A stretch of DNA of 15,805 nt from Dehalococcoidia bacterium (GTDB lineage Bacteria > Chloroflexota > Dehalococcoidia > Dehalococcoidales > JAUVZE01). A program made the position numbers and the translations under genes. Position 1 is the stretch's first letter, and every line of letters starts with the position of its first letter. Shown here piece after piece: positions 1 through 5,682 of the stretch. A model generated the notes under the pieces. That model was not told the DNA's origin. It saw only the letters and a list, made by a program, of their open reading frames with translations, and ran no database searches. Location: NCBI GenBank assembly GCA_004376435.1, contig SOJS01000050.1:1-15805 (forward strand), given 5' to 3'.

Positions 1-55
1 ACCCACGACCCGCTGCTTAGAAGGCAGCTGCTCTGTCCAACTGAGCTACAGGGAC
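1..55 (-). tRNA. tRNA-Arg(TCT), 3' part cut by window edge
   Basis: Read on the minus strand, the 5' end is GTCCCTG followed by TA and a GCTC D-stem with a TTGGA-type D loop. The anticodon stem GCTGC/GCAGC encloses the loop CTTCTAA, which places TCT at the anticodon (positions 21-19), so this tRNA reads AGA as arginine. The variable loop begins with GGGTCGTGGGT before position 1; the T arm and 3' acceptor strand lie outside the window. It is the distal gene of a two-tRNA transcript, 16 nt downstream of tRNA-Leu. Confidence 0.93.
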
Positions 56-71
56 GAGCTGATTATATAAC

Positions 72-153
72 TGGGGAAGAGGGGACTCGAACCCCTACGC
101 CTTGCGGCACATGATCCTAAATCATGCTCGTCTGCCAGTTCCGACACTTCCCC
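72..153 (-). tRNA. tRNA-Leu(TAG)
   Basis: On the minus strand the acceptor strands GGGGAAG (153-147) and CTTCCCC (79-73) pair fully, with discriminator A at 72. The anticodon loop TTTAGGA gives anticodon TAG, reading CUA. A long class II variable arm (GTGCCGCAAGGCGT) and a T arm with GGTTCGAGTCC are present, as expected for leucine tRNA. CCA is not encoded, so the 3' end must be added after transcription. Confidence 0.96.
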
Positions 154-177
154 GAACACCAGATTTTATCTCCCCAT

Positions 178-206
178 ACTATAGCATTTTATAAGCCCTG
201 TCTCAA
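178..206 (-). promoter_or_regulatory. Probable sigma70-type promoter for the tRNA pair
   Basis: The minus strand carries TTGAGA (206-201), a 17-bp spacer, and TATAGT (183-178), about 25 nt before the tRNA-Leu 5' end. Each box has at most two departures from consensus. It diverges from the pan operon promoter, whose -35 box lies only 10 bp away. Seen by eye; no start site is known. Confidence 0.6.
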
Positions 207-216
207 GCTCACTGCC

Positions 217-245
217 TTGACAAATCGCCACCAGCCTTATAGAAT
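217..245 (+). promoter_or_regulatory. sigma70-type promoter of the pantothenate operon
   Basis: A perfect -35 TTGACA (217-222) is followed by a 17-bp spacer and TAGAAT (240-245), a 5/6 match to the -10 consensus. The predicted start is near 251-253, immediately before the first arm of the tandem RNA structure at 254. The transcript would therefore begin with that structured leader, giving an untranslated leader of about 175 nt. Confidence 0.72.
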
Positions 246-253
246 TAAGCTGA

Positions 254-349
254 AAGCCGCTTATAGCCACCGACCGTATTGGCGGTGAGCTGGCTTAGTT
301 AATGCCTTTAACAATTTTGGTCGCTTGGATCGGATACGACCGAGACGGC
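254..349 (+). ncRNA. Tandem pan-type RNA motif in the leader of the pantothenate operon
   Basis: Two hairpins share one architecture. Hairpin 1: TAGC (264-267) pairs with GCTG (289-292), then CACCG (268-272) with CGGTG (283-287), then CC with GG around loop GTATT; A273 is bulged on the 5' side and A288 on the 3' side. Hairpin 2: GTCG (320-323) pairs with CGGC (346-349), CTTGG (324-328) with CCGAG (340-344), and TCG with CGA around loop GATA; A329 and A345 are bulged at the equivalent places. AAGCC (254-258) can also pair with GGCTT (292-296), though G292 cannot be in both pairings at once. The known pan RNA motif is described as a stem with two conserved bulged adenines, often in tandem, upstream of pantothenate genes in Chloroflexi, Firmicutes and Deltaproteobacteria. 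Structure, tandem layout and downstream genes all agree. A covariance-model match has not been run. Confidence 0.8.
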
Positions 350-369
350 AGATTAAGACCTTGGTTTAG

Positions 370-404
370 ATGCCTTCTCAGGCTGTGTCGGAGAGGGCAT
401 TTTT
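370..404 (+). terminator. Intrinsic terminator (attenuator) in the pan leader
   Basis: ATGCCTTCTC (370-379) pairs with GAGAGGGCAT (391-400) over 10 positions including one G-U, with an 11-nt loop, and runs straight into TTTTT (400-404). It lies inside the leader, 12 nt before the ribosome binding site of the first pan gene, so it can only make sense as a conditional terminator. The segment at 342-350, the 3' arm of the second pan hairpin, can pair with 371-379 as an antiterminator. Confidence 0.75.
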
Positions 405-426
405 ATATTAATGGCTGGAGGATAAA

Positions 427-1368
427 ATGCTCAAACTGGGCTTTATCGGGGCGGGCACGGTAGGCACGGCTCTGGCGGTCAGGCTTAAGGAAAAGGGCTA
501 CCAGGTAACGTCTGTATCCAGCCGAAGCCAGACGGCGGCAGAAAACCTGGCGCGGGCAATTAGCGGTTGCCGTGCTGTTGGTAGCAGTCAGGATGTGGCT
601 GATAGTGCCGACCTTGTTTTCATTACCACCCCTGACGGTGTTATTGCCACGGTAGCCTCCCAGTTGAAGTGGCGTGCCGGACAGAGTGTTGTTCACTGTA
701 GCGGCGCCGATTCAACGGCTATCCTGCAGCCAGCCAGAAAGATGGGAGCTAATGTAGGCGCTTTTCACCCCCTGCAGACCTTTGCCAGCCCCAAGCAGGC
801 GGTGGAGAATATACCCGGCTCTACCTTTGCCGTTGAGGCTGAAGAGCCCCTGCTGAAGACGCTTAAAGCTATGGCGGCTGCTCTTGATGGCCACTTTATC
901 GAGCTCAAGGCGGATGACCGGGTGGTCTATCATGCGGCGGCGGTCATTGCCTGTAACTATATGGTAACCCTGGTCAAGCTAGCCACCGACCTGTGGCAGA
1001 CCTTCTCTATCCCGCCTGATAAGGCTACCCGGGCGCTACTGCCGCTACTGCGGGGGACAATAAATAATATTGACACCATCGGCATCCCCGACTGCCTTAC
1101 CGGACCGATTGCCCGTGGTGATGGCGGCACGATAAAGAAACACCTTGCCGCCTTAAAAAAAGTAGCTCCTGACCTGCTCGCCACCTACCGCGAGCTTGGC
1201 TTGAAGACAATCCCGGTTGCTTTAGCCAAGGGGGGAATAGATAAGCGGCAGGCACAGGGGCTAAAGACTATTCTTACCAAGGAGGAATCTCAAGATGCGT
1301 ATTACTGTAAGCCAGATAAGGGAAATGAAGCCAAAGGGCGAGAAAATCACCATGCTCACTGCCTATGA
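427..1368 (+). CDS. Rossmann-like/DUF2520 oxidoreductase, candidate PanG-type ketopantoate reductase
   Basis: The protein has 313 residues. An N-terminal Rossmann fold carries GAGTVG (8-13), and the second strand ends in SSR (31-33), which favours NADP. VHCSGADS (89-96) and GAFHPLQTFA (111-120) are characteristic of the Rossmann-like/DUF2520 family, and the second domain is alpha-helical. GGAGG (417-421) precedes the ATG at good spacing. It is the first gene of the operon before panB and panC, and no PanE homologue is in the window. A family known as PanG replaces PanE as NADPH-dependent ketopantoate reductase in some bacteria; I assign that role here by family resemblance and position, not proof. 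The last 24 codons run into panB in another frame (74 bp overlap), and that tail does not look like conserved family sequence, so the original stop may have been lost. Confidence 0.75.
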   Translation: MLKLGFIGAGTVGTALAVRLKEKGYQVTSVSSRSQTAAENLARAISGCRAVGSSQDVADSADLVFITTPDGVIATVASQLKWRAGQSVVHCSGADSTAILQPARKMGANVGAFHPLQTFASPKQAVENIPGSTFAVEAEEPLLKTLKAMAAALDGHFIELKADDRVVYHAAAVIACNYMVTLVKLATDLWQTFSIPPDKATRALLPLLRGTINNIDTIGIPDCLTGPIARGDGGTIKKHLAALKKVAPDLLATYRELGLKTIPVALAKGGIDKRQAQGLKTILTKEESQDAYYCKPDKGNEAKGRENHHAHCL

Positions 1369-2122
1369 CTATGTCACCGCCGGGCTGGTTGATGAAGCAG
1401 GGGTGCCACTGATTCTGGTGGGAGATAGCCTGGGGATGGTGGTGCTGGGCTATGAATCAACCATTCCGGTAACCATGGAGGAGATGCTGCACCATACCAG
1501 GGCGGTGGTGCGGGGCACAAAAAAGGCAATGGTAATTGGCGATATGCCCTTTATGACCTACCATGTCAGCGTTGATGATGCCTTAAGAAACGCCGCCCGC
1601 TTTATCCAGGAGGGCGGTGCCCAGGCAGTCAAGCTTGAGGGCGGGGTGAATGTCGCTGAAAAGGTGAAAAGGATTGTTGACTGCGGCATGCCAGTTATGG
1701 GTCATATTGGGCTTACTCCCCAGTCCATCCACCAGCTTGGCGGCTTCAAGGTGCAGGGCAAGACCCCTCAAGCTGCCCAGAAGCTGCTTGATGATGCTAG
1801 AGCTTTAGAAGAGGCGGGGGCTTTCTCAATTGTGCTGGAGACTGTACCGGCTCCATTAGCCACCCTTATTACCCAGAAAGTAAGTGTTCCCACTATCGGC
1901 ATCGGTGCCGGCATTGGTTGTGACGGGCAGGTTCAGGTAATAAATGACATTTTGGGCTCCTTTACTGACTTCGTCCCCAGGCACGCCAAGCAGTATGCCA
2001 ATCTTACTGATATTATCAAAAAGGCAATTACCGACTACCACGAAGAAGTCAAAGCTGGCAAATTCCCCACGGGTAAGCAGAGCTTCTCTATGGATGAGGG
2101 CATATTAGATGGGCTGAAGTAG
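1295..2122 (+). CDS. panB: 3-methyl-2-oxobutanoate hydroxymethyltransferase (PanB)
   Basis: PanB transfers a hydroxymethyl group from 5,10-methylene-THF to alpha-ketoisovalerate to make ketopantoate, the first committed step of pantothenate synthesis, in the cytoplasm. The 275-residue length is normal. The TIM-barrel motifs are intact: VGDSLGM with metal ligand D44, GDMPF with D83, VKLEGG with K113 and E115, MGHIGLTPQS with H137, GGFKVQG, and catalytic E182 in VLETVP. IGIGAG follows. The ATG at 1295 is chosen because AAGGAGG (1279-1285) lies 9 nt upstream; the ATG at codon 11 has no such site. It overlaps the upstream reductase gene by 74 bp, suggesting coupled translation. Confidence 0.97.
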   Translation: MRITVSQIREMKPKGEKITMLTAYDYVTAGLVDEAGVPLILVGDSLGMVVLGYESTIPVTMEEMLHHTRAVVRGTKKAMVIGDMPFMTYHVSVDDALRNAARFIQEGGAQAVKLEGGVNVAEKVKRIVDCGMPVMGHIGLTPQSIHQLGGFKVQGKTPQAAQKLLDDARALEEAGAFSIVLETVPAPLATLITQKVSVPTIGIGAGIGCDGQVQVINDILGSFTDFVPRHAKQYANLTDIIKKAITDYHEEVKAGKFPTGKQSFSMDEGILDGLK

Positions 2123-2175
2123 AAAGCGGCACCGGTCTGGCGGTATTGGGTTTATCAATATATGGAGGTGTGAAG

Positions 2176-2277
2176 GACTCCACTCGCTCCTCTGAAGGAG
2201 AGTCAAAGAGAGGCGGAGCCTCTCTTATCTAATTTCCCCCTCTCCTTTGAAGGAGAGGGGGACTAAGGGGGTGAGGT
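2176..2277. repeat. Palindromic intergenic repeat cluster between panB and panC
   Basis: Three nested or adjacent inverted repeats fill most of the 167-bp gap. GACTC/GAGTC (2176-2180, 2200-2204) encloses CTCC...GGAG. AAGAGAGGC (2206-2214) pairs with GCCTCTCTT (2218-2226) around GGA. CCCCCTCTCCTT (2236-2247) pairs perfectly with AAGGAGAGGGGG (2250-2261) around TG. The core CTCCTYTGAAGGAGAG occurs twice (2187-2202 and 2242-2257), so this looks like a dispersed palindromic (REP/MITE-like) element. There is no T tract, so it is not a classic terminator. The GGGGGTGAGG just after it (2267-2276) is the only Shine-Dalgarno-like sequence before panC. Confidence 0.7.
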
Positions 2278-2289
2278 AGAATATCTCTC

Positions 2290-3117
2290 ATGAAAGTCGT
2301 CACTACCATCGCCGAGATGAGGAAGATAAGAGCCAGCCTCAAGCCGCCGCTTGGCTTTGTGCCCACTATGGGCTATCTCCACCAGGGACACCTTTCCTTG
2401 GTAAAGAAAGCCAGAGCCGAAAATCCTTCACTGGTAGTCAGCATCTTTGTTAACCCCACCCAGTTTGGACCCCGGGAAGATTTCAAGCAGTATCCCCATG
2501 ATACTGAGCATGACCTGGCTCTGCTGGAGAAGGCTGACATTGTCTTTATGCCCACTGCAGATGAAATTTACCCGCCCGCTTTTAGTAGCTGGGTGGGGGT
2601 GGGGAAAGTCAGTGAAAGACTTGAGGGGGCTTGTCGCCCCGGTCATTTTCGGGGGGTGGCTACTGTGGTCGCCGAGCTGTTTAACATTGTCCAGCCGACC
2701 AGAGCCTACTTCGGGCAGAAGGACGCCCAGCAGGCAGTGGTCATCAAAAAGATAGTGGCTGACCTTAACATGAACCTGGAGGTGGTTGTCCTACCTACTG
2801 TCCGCGAGCCAGACGGGCTGGCCATGAGCAGCCGCAACAGCTATCTCAACCATAAGCAGCGCCAGGCAGCGGTAGTTCTCTATCAGGCACTTTGTTTAGC
2901 TCAAAAGCTCTGGTCACAGGGTGAGAAGGATGCTCAGATTATCCGCCAGCAGATGACCAATCTTATCCAGAAAGAGCCGCTGGCAAAGATTGACTATGCC
3001 TCAGTAGCCGACCCGCAGACGCTGGAAGAGCTGGACAGGGTGGAGGCGGGGGCGCTGGTGTCACTGGCGGTCAAAATCGGCAAGGTAAGATTGATTGATA
3101 ATGTGGTGCTGGAGTAG
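2290..3117 (+). CDS. panC: Pantothenate synthetase (PanC)
   Basis: PanC condenses pantoate with beta-alanine, using ATP through a pantoyl-adenylate intermediate. The 275 residues are typical. Motifs in order: VPTMGYLHQGH with the HxGH nucleotidylyltransferase signature at 31-34, SIFVNPTQFGP (about 51-61), RPGHFRGVATVV, YFGQKDAQQ, and TVREPDGLAMSSRNSYL, the KMSKS-like region. The ATG at 2290 gives the standard N-terminus. The nearest Shine-Dalgarno-like sequence, GTGAGG, ends 13 nt upstream and sits at the edge of the palindromic repeat, so translation may be weak or influenced by that repeat. It is the last gene of the operon. No panD follows, so beta-alanine must come from elsewhere in the genome. 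Confidence 0.97.
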   Translation: MKVVTTIAEMRKIRASLKPPLGFVPTMGYLHQGHLSLVKKARAENPSLVVSIFVNPTQFGPREDFKQYPHDTEHDLALLEKADIVFMPTADEIYPPAFSSWVGVGKVSERLEGACRPGHFRGVATVVAELFNIVQPTRAYFGQKDAQQAVVIKKIVADLNMNLEVVVLPTVREPDGLAMSSRNSYLNHKQRQAAVVLYQALCLAQKLWSQGEKDAQIIRQQMTNLIQKEPLAKIDYASVADPQTLEELDRVEAGALVSLAVKIGKVRLIDNVVLE

Positions 3118-3181
3118 GGAGGGGTAAGGTTTGAGAATAACCTTAGGCCTTATTCAACGATAGTGAATTGATGGATGCAAC

Positions 3182-3487
3182 CTAGACTTTCGAGTGTGAC
3201 CTAGCTTTTAAGGAAATATCTAAATCAGCATCTAACGCATCAGCTACTCTGCGCAATGTACTGATGGTGATATTACCATCGCCTCTTTCTAAACGTGATA
3301 TAGCTGGCTGTCTTGTTCCAACAAGCTTAGCTAGTTGATCTTGACTGAGATTTAGTTCGCTCCTGCGCAACAAAACATCCCTTATCAGCCTAAACTCAGG
3401 CTCTAAAGCTTCATACTCTTGTCGAACTTTTGGGTCTTTTAAAAGTTGCGCTTTAAAATCTCTGTGCTTTACACTCTTATTAAGCAT
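3182..3487 (-). CDS. XRE-family antitoxin (HigA-like)
   Basis: The protein has 101 residues, with an Xre/Cro-type helix-turn-helix at about 36-92: LSQDQLAKLVG, then recognition helix RQPAISRLERG (59-69), then ISTLRRVADAL. The N-terminal helical part (DPKVRQEYEALEPEF) resembles the toxin-contacting region of HigA-type antitoxins. AGAGGAAG precedes the ATG. The gene lies 110 bp downstream of a RelE/HigB-type toxin gene on the same strand, toxin first as in higBA loci. Its promoter overlaps a perfect 18-bp palindrome, consistent with autorepression. Base use is clearly more AT-rich than the flanking metabolic genes, suggesting a mobile origin. Confidence 0.85.
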   Translation of the reverse strand: MLNKSVKHRDFKAQLLKDPKVRQEYEALEPEFRLIRDVLLRRSELNLSQDQLAKLVGTRQPAISRLERGDGNITISTLRRVADALDADLDISLKARSHSKV

Positions 3488-3552
3488 GTGCGCTTCCTCT
3501 ATAAACTAGGGCGAAGCTACATTCTCCACGTTGCTATGTAACTTCTATTGGA

Positions 3553-3580
3553 ATTATAACATATATGTTATATAACACAA
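3553..3580 (-). promoter_or_regulatory. Antitoxin promoter overlapping an 18-bp palindromic operator
   Basis: On the minus strand TTGTGT (3580-3575) and TATAAT (3558-3553) are separated by 16 bp. The perfect palindrome TATAACATA/TATGTTATA (3555-3572) occupies the spacer and part of the -10 box, the usual place for an antitoxin repressor. A second inverted repeat built from the same TGTTA/TAACA half-sites (3978-3990) lies just upstream of the toxin start. Confidence 0.6.
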
Positions 3581-3597
3581 CTCAGCTAAGGACGATT

Positions 3598-3969
3598 CTA
3601 AGAACTACAGCGTGCCTCATAGTCAAACATTCGGACTTTAGCTATCTTTTTCTCATTCTTAGGCGTGATATCAGTCTTTTTTAAGAAAGCATGCAAGAGA
3701 ATGAACCTACGTCCACTAGTAGCGAAATATAGAATACGGTAGTAATTTGAACTATGTCGTATTTTAAGCTCCCACACATCTGAATCCGCAAGCTTTTCAA
3801 TGTATGGTTGACCTAATGACAAGTTAAGGTCCTCTAGCAGGTCAATAAACTTTAAAATCTTTGCCTTTACTTTATTGGACTGCCGACGTATGAAATCTTG
3901 AACGGGAATATTACCTTGACTATCTTGATAGTATTCAACTTCCCATTTCACATCCACAATATAGCACAT
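3598..3969 (-). CDS. RelE/HigB-type toxin (phage Gp49-like family)
   Basis: The protein has 123 residues. The start resembles the family (VKWEVEYYQDSQGNIPVQDF), followed by VWELKIRHSSNYYRILYF (65-82) and LLHAFLKKTDITPKNE (91-106), the hallmarks of HigB/Gp49-like toxins, which are usually ribosome-dependent mRNA interferases. The basic residues in the KIR, YYR and KK positions are kept, so the toxin looks intact. No clear Shine-Dalgarno precedes the ATG at 3969; GTG codons at residues 5 and 7 are alternative starts. It is followed by the HigA-like antitoxin. The inverted repeat TGTTA-AAC-TAACA (3978-3990) sits just before the start. Confidence 0.85.
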   Translation of the reverse strand: MCYIVDVKWEVEYYQDSQGNIPVQDFIRRQSNKVKAKILKFIDLLEDLNLSLGQPYIEKLADSDVWELKIRHSSNYYRILYFATSGRRFILLHAFLKKTDITPKNEKKIAKVRMFDYEARCSS

Positions 3970-3977
3970 ATTTGAAG

Positions 3978-3990
3978 TGTTAAACTAACA
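3978..3990. promoter_or_regulatory. Candidate second operator upstream of the toxin gene
   Basis: TGTTA (3978-3982) and TAACA (3986-3990) form an inverted repeat with a 3-bp spacer, starting 9 bp from the toxin start codon. The same five-base half-sites, in the reverse arrangement, form the core of the palindrome at the antitoxin promoter. Shared half-sites suggest one repressor binding both, but two short AT-rich words can recur by chance. Confidence 0.35.
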
Positions 3991-4041
3991 AAATGCTGAT
4001 CCGCATAAAAATCACGAACATATACTTGGAAATTCCCTTGC

Positions 4042-5253
4042 CTACTCCCTAATCAGCGCCATCATCCCCAGCATAGCCACCAGTGAAAGGGCGGCACCGA
4101 AGTAAAATGGGGCAGCGGGGCTAAAAGTTTGCCATAGCCAGCCAGCGATCAGGCTGGCTGGTAGCAGGGTGAGCCCGACCACCCCGTGATAGAGACCGTA
4201 GGCAGTGCCCCTCTTTTCTTCAGGGACTAAATCGGCAACAAAGGCTCGTGCCACCCCCTCCACCATACCGTAGTAGATCCCGTAGCCGGCAAAAATGAGC
4301 CACAGCGACCACGAATTTACTGCTAGGGCAAAGCCGAGATAGACCAAGGCATAGGTAAACCAGCCGAGGATGATAACCCTTTTTCTGCCCAGTCTGTCTG
4401 ACAGTGTGCCCGCCGGTAATGAGACAAGGGCATAGCAAGCATTAAACAGGATGAGCATCAATACGACAGAAATAACCGGTGAGCCCAAATTCTGTGCCCT
4501 TAAGATGATAAAGAAATCGCTGGAATTGCCCAGGGTAAAGACTGCCATAACCGCCAGAAAGACCTTGAAGCGGCTATCAAAGCCAGCACCTAGTTTATTC
4601 TGGGTGGGCTTGTGGCGGGAGCTAGCTGTTGGGGGCCTTCTTTCATGGACAGAGACTATAAGCACCAGCACCGCCAGCACCGCCGGTACCACCCCGACCA
4701 AAACTAGCCACTGGTAGGTCTTCAGGCTGAGCTCAAGCCCACCGCCCTGGAGAAGAAAGATAACGGCGGCGGCAATGATTAACCCCAAAAAGGCACCGCA
4801 GGTGTCCATTGCCCGGTGCAGCCCGAAGCTCTTGCCCATCTCTCTAGCCGAGGTAGAATCAGCCACCAGAGCATCACGGGGCGAGGTGCGGATGCCCTTG
4901 CCAAGGCGGTCGGCAAACCTGATTGCCAGCACGCCGCCCCAGCTACTTGCCAGGTACATAAAAGGTTTGGCTAGCGTTGACAGACTATAGCCGAGTATGG
5001 CTAGAGGTTTACGCCTGCCTATCTTGTCGCTGAACCAGCCACTGAGTATCCTGAAGATGGCATCGGTGCTATCAGATAACCCACCAATAAGACCAATAAC
5101 AGTGGTGGTTGCCCCTAGCACATTGGATAGAAAGAGGGGGACAAGGGTAAAAATCATCTCACCGGAGACATCGGTGAGCAGGCTGACTATGCCCAGGAAG
5201 AAGACATTGCGGTTAAACCGCCACGTTTTATTACTGCCTCGTCTTGGGGGCAA
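4042..5253 (-). CDS. MFS-family membrane transporter, probable exporter
   Basis: The protein has 403 residues and about 12 predicted membrane helices in two six-helix halves, joined by a polar loop (ERRPPTASSRHKPTQNK, about 205-221). The MFS motif A occurs in both halves: GWFSDKIGRRKP (about 72-83) and GTLSDRLGRKR. RFADRLGKGIRTSPRDAL is shared with a group of uncharacterised drug-efflux-like MFS proteins. The start is TTG at 5253, directly after the padR stop codon; GAGGAGGAG, the last codons of padR, supplies the ribosome binding site, so translation is coupled. A local PadR repressor suggests an inducible efflux role, but the substrate cannot be told. Confidence 0.9.
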   Translation of the reverse strand: MPPRRGSNKTWRFNRNVFFLGIVSLLTDVSGEMIFTLVPLFLSNVLGATTTVIGLIGGLSDSTDAIFRILSGWFSDKIGRRKPLAILGYSLSTLAKPFMYLASSWGGVLAIRFADRLGKGIRTSPRDALVADSTSAREMGKSFGLHRAMDTCGAFLGLIIAAAVIFLLQGGGLELSLKTYQWLVLVGVVPAVLAVLVLIVSVHERRPPTASSRHKPTQNKLGAGFDSRFKVFLAVMAVFTLGNSSDFFIILRAQNLGSPVISVVLMLILFNACYALVSLPAGTLSDRLGRKRVIILGWFTYALVYLGFALAVNSWSLWLIFAGYGIYYGMVEGVARAFVADLVPEEKRGTAYGLYHGVVGLTLLPASLIAGWLWQTFSPAAPFYFGAALSLVAMLGMMALIRE

Positions 5254-5559
5254 CTACTCCTCCTCAAATACTTCGGAAATAAGCTCCCTGATTTTCTCTC
5301 TGGCTTGCTCCAGCGCCAGCCGCCCTTCAACAGTCGCCCGATAGTATTTTCTCACCCGACCATAAATCACCTCGGAGCCGCTCTCCAGGTAGCCATCCCT
5401 TTCTAGACGGTGCAGGGTGGGATAGAGCGTTCCTGGGCTGAGGCTATAGCCATGCCTGGTCAGTTCCTCGGCTATCTCGGTACCGCAGATTGTCCCTCTT
5501 GAGGCATGGTAGAGGATATGGACCTTGATAAAGCCGAGGAAAAACTCTCTCTCAAGCAT
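5254..5559 (-). CDS. PadR-family transcriptional regulator
   Basis: The protein has 101 residues, the size of short (subfamily 2-like) PadR regulators. The winged helix-turn-helix is clear: FFLGFIKVHILYHASRG, GTEIAEELTRHGYSLSPGTLYPTLHRLERDGYL with the typical SPGTLYPTLHRLE recognition region, then a wing with GRVRKYYRAT and a C-terminal dimerisation helix. It is the first gene of a two-gene operon with the MFS transporter, whose TTG follows the padR stop without a gap. A near-palindrome at its promoter (5574-5590) suggests autorepression relieved by a ligand, probably a transporter substrate. Confidence 0.93.
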   Translation of the reverse strand: MLEREFFLGFIKVHILYHASRGTICGTEIAEELTRHGYSLSPGTLYPTLHRLERDGYLESGSEVIYGRVRKYYRATVEGRLALEQAREKIRELISEVFEEE

Positions 5560-5573
5560 AATAACGCCATCCG

Positions 5574-5615
5574 ATATTGTAATACGATATTATCCTATTC
5601 GGCAACTGGTGTCAA
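5574..5615 (-). promoter_or_regulatory. padR promoter with overlapping palindromic operator
   Basis: On the minus strand a perfect -35 TTGACA (5615-5610), a 17-bp spacer, and TAATAT (5592-5587) place the start near 5580. A 17-bp near-palindrome (5574-5590), with arms ATAT-x-GTA and TAC-x-ATAT around a central A and one mismatched pair, covers the end of the -10 box and the start region. That is the expected position for an autorepressing PadR. A second -10 candidate, TACAAT (5581-5576), also lies inside it. Confidence 0.6.
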
Positions 5616-5640
5616 GCCCCCTGGCAGCAAGCCGGCAAGC

Positions 5641-5670
5641 TTGACGGCGGGACAGACCCTCTGTTAAAAT
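5641..5670 (+). promoter_or_regulatory. Promoter of the CoA-thioester operon
   Basis: TTGACG (5641-5646), an 18-bp spacer, and TAAAAT (5665-5670) form a good sigma70-type promoter, about 100 nt before the first start codon. It is back to back with the padR promoter: the two -35 regions lie in the arms of an inverted repeat, GTCAAGC (5611-5617) and GCTTGAC (5639-5645). Regulation from the shared region is plausible but unproven. Confidence 0.6.
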
Positions 5671-5682
5671 CCGAAATAGCGC

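Noticed and set aside
2187..2257. Repeated CTCC...GGAG units as a CRISPR array
   Set aside because: Only two imperfect palindromic copies, no regular spacers, no cas genes.
2206..2261. Hairpins between panB and panC as an intrinsic terminator
   Set aside because: No poly-T follows either stem, the core is duplicated, and panC continues the pathway, so a repeat element explains it better.
3125..3145. Stem TAAGGTT/AACCTTA just after panC as a terminator
   Set aside because: The stem is only 7 bp, AT-rich and not followed by a T run; too weak to call.
3993..4006. ATGCTGATCCGCAT near-palindrome upstream of the toxin gene as a further operator
   Set aside because: Short, with one mismatched pair, and unlike the TGTTA/TAACA half-sites; likely chance.
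4451..5344. Plus-strand ORFs of 71-115 codons across the MFS and padR genes
   Set aside because: They are antisense to clear MFS and PadR coding sequence and have no motifs or ribosome sites.
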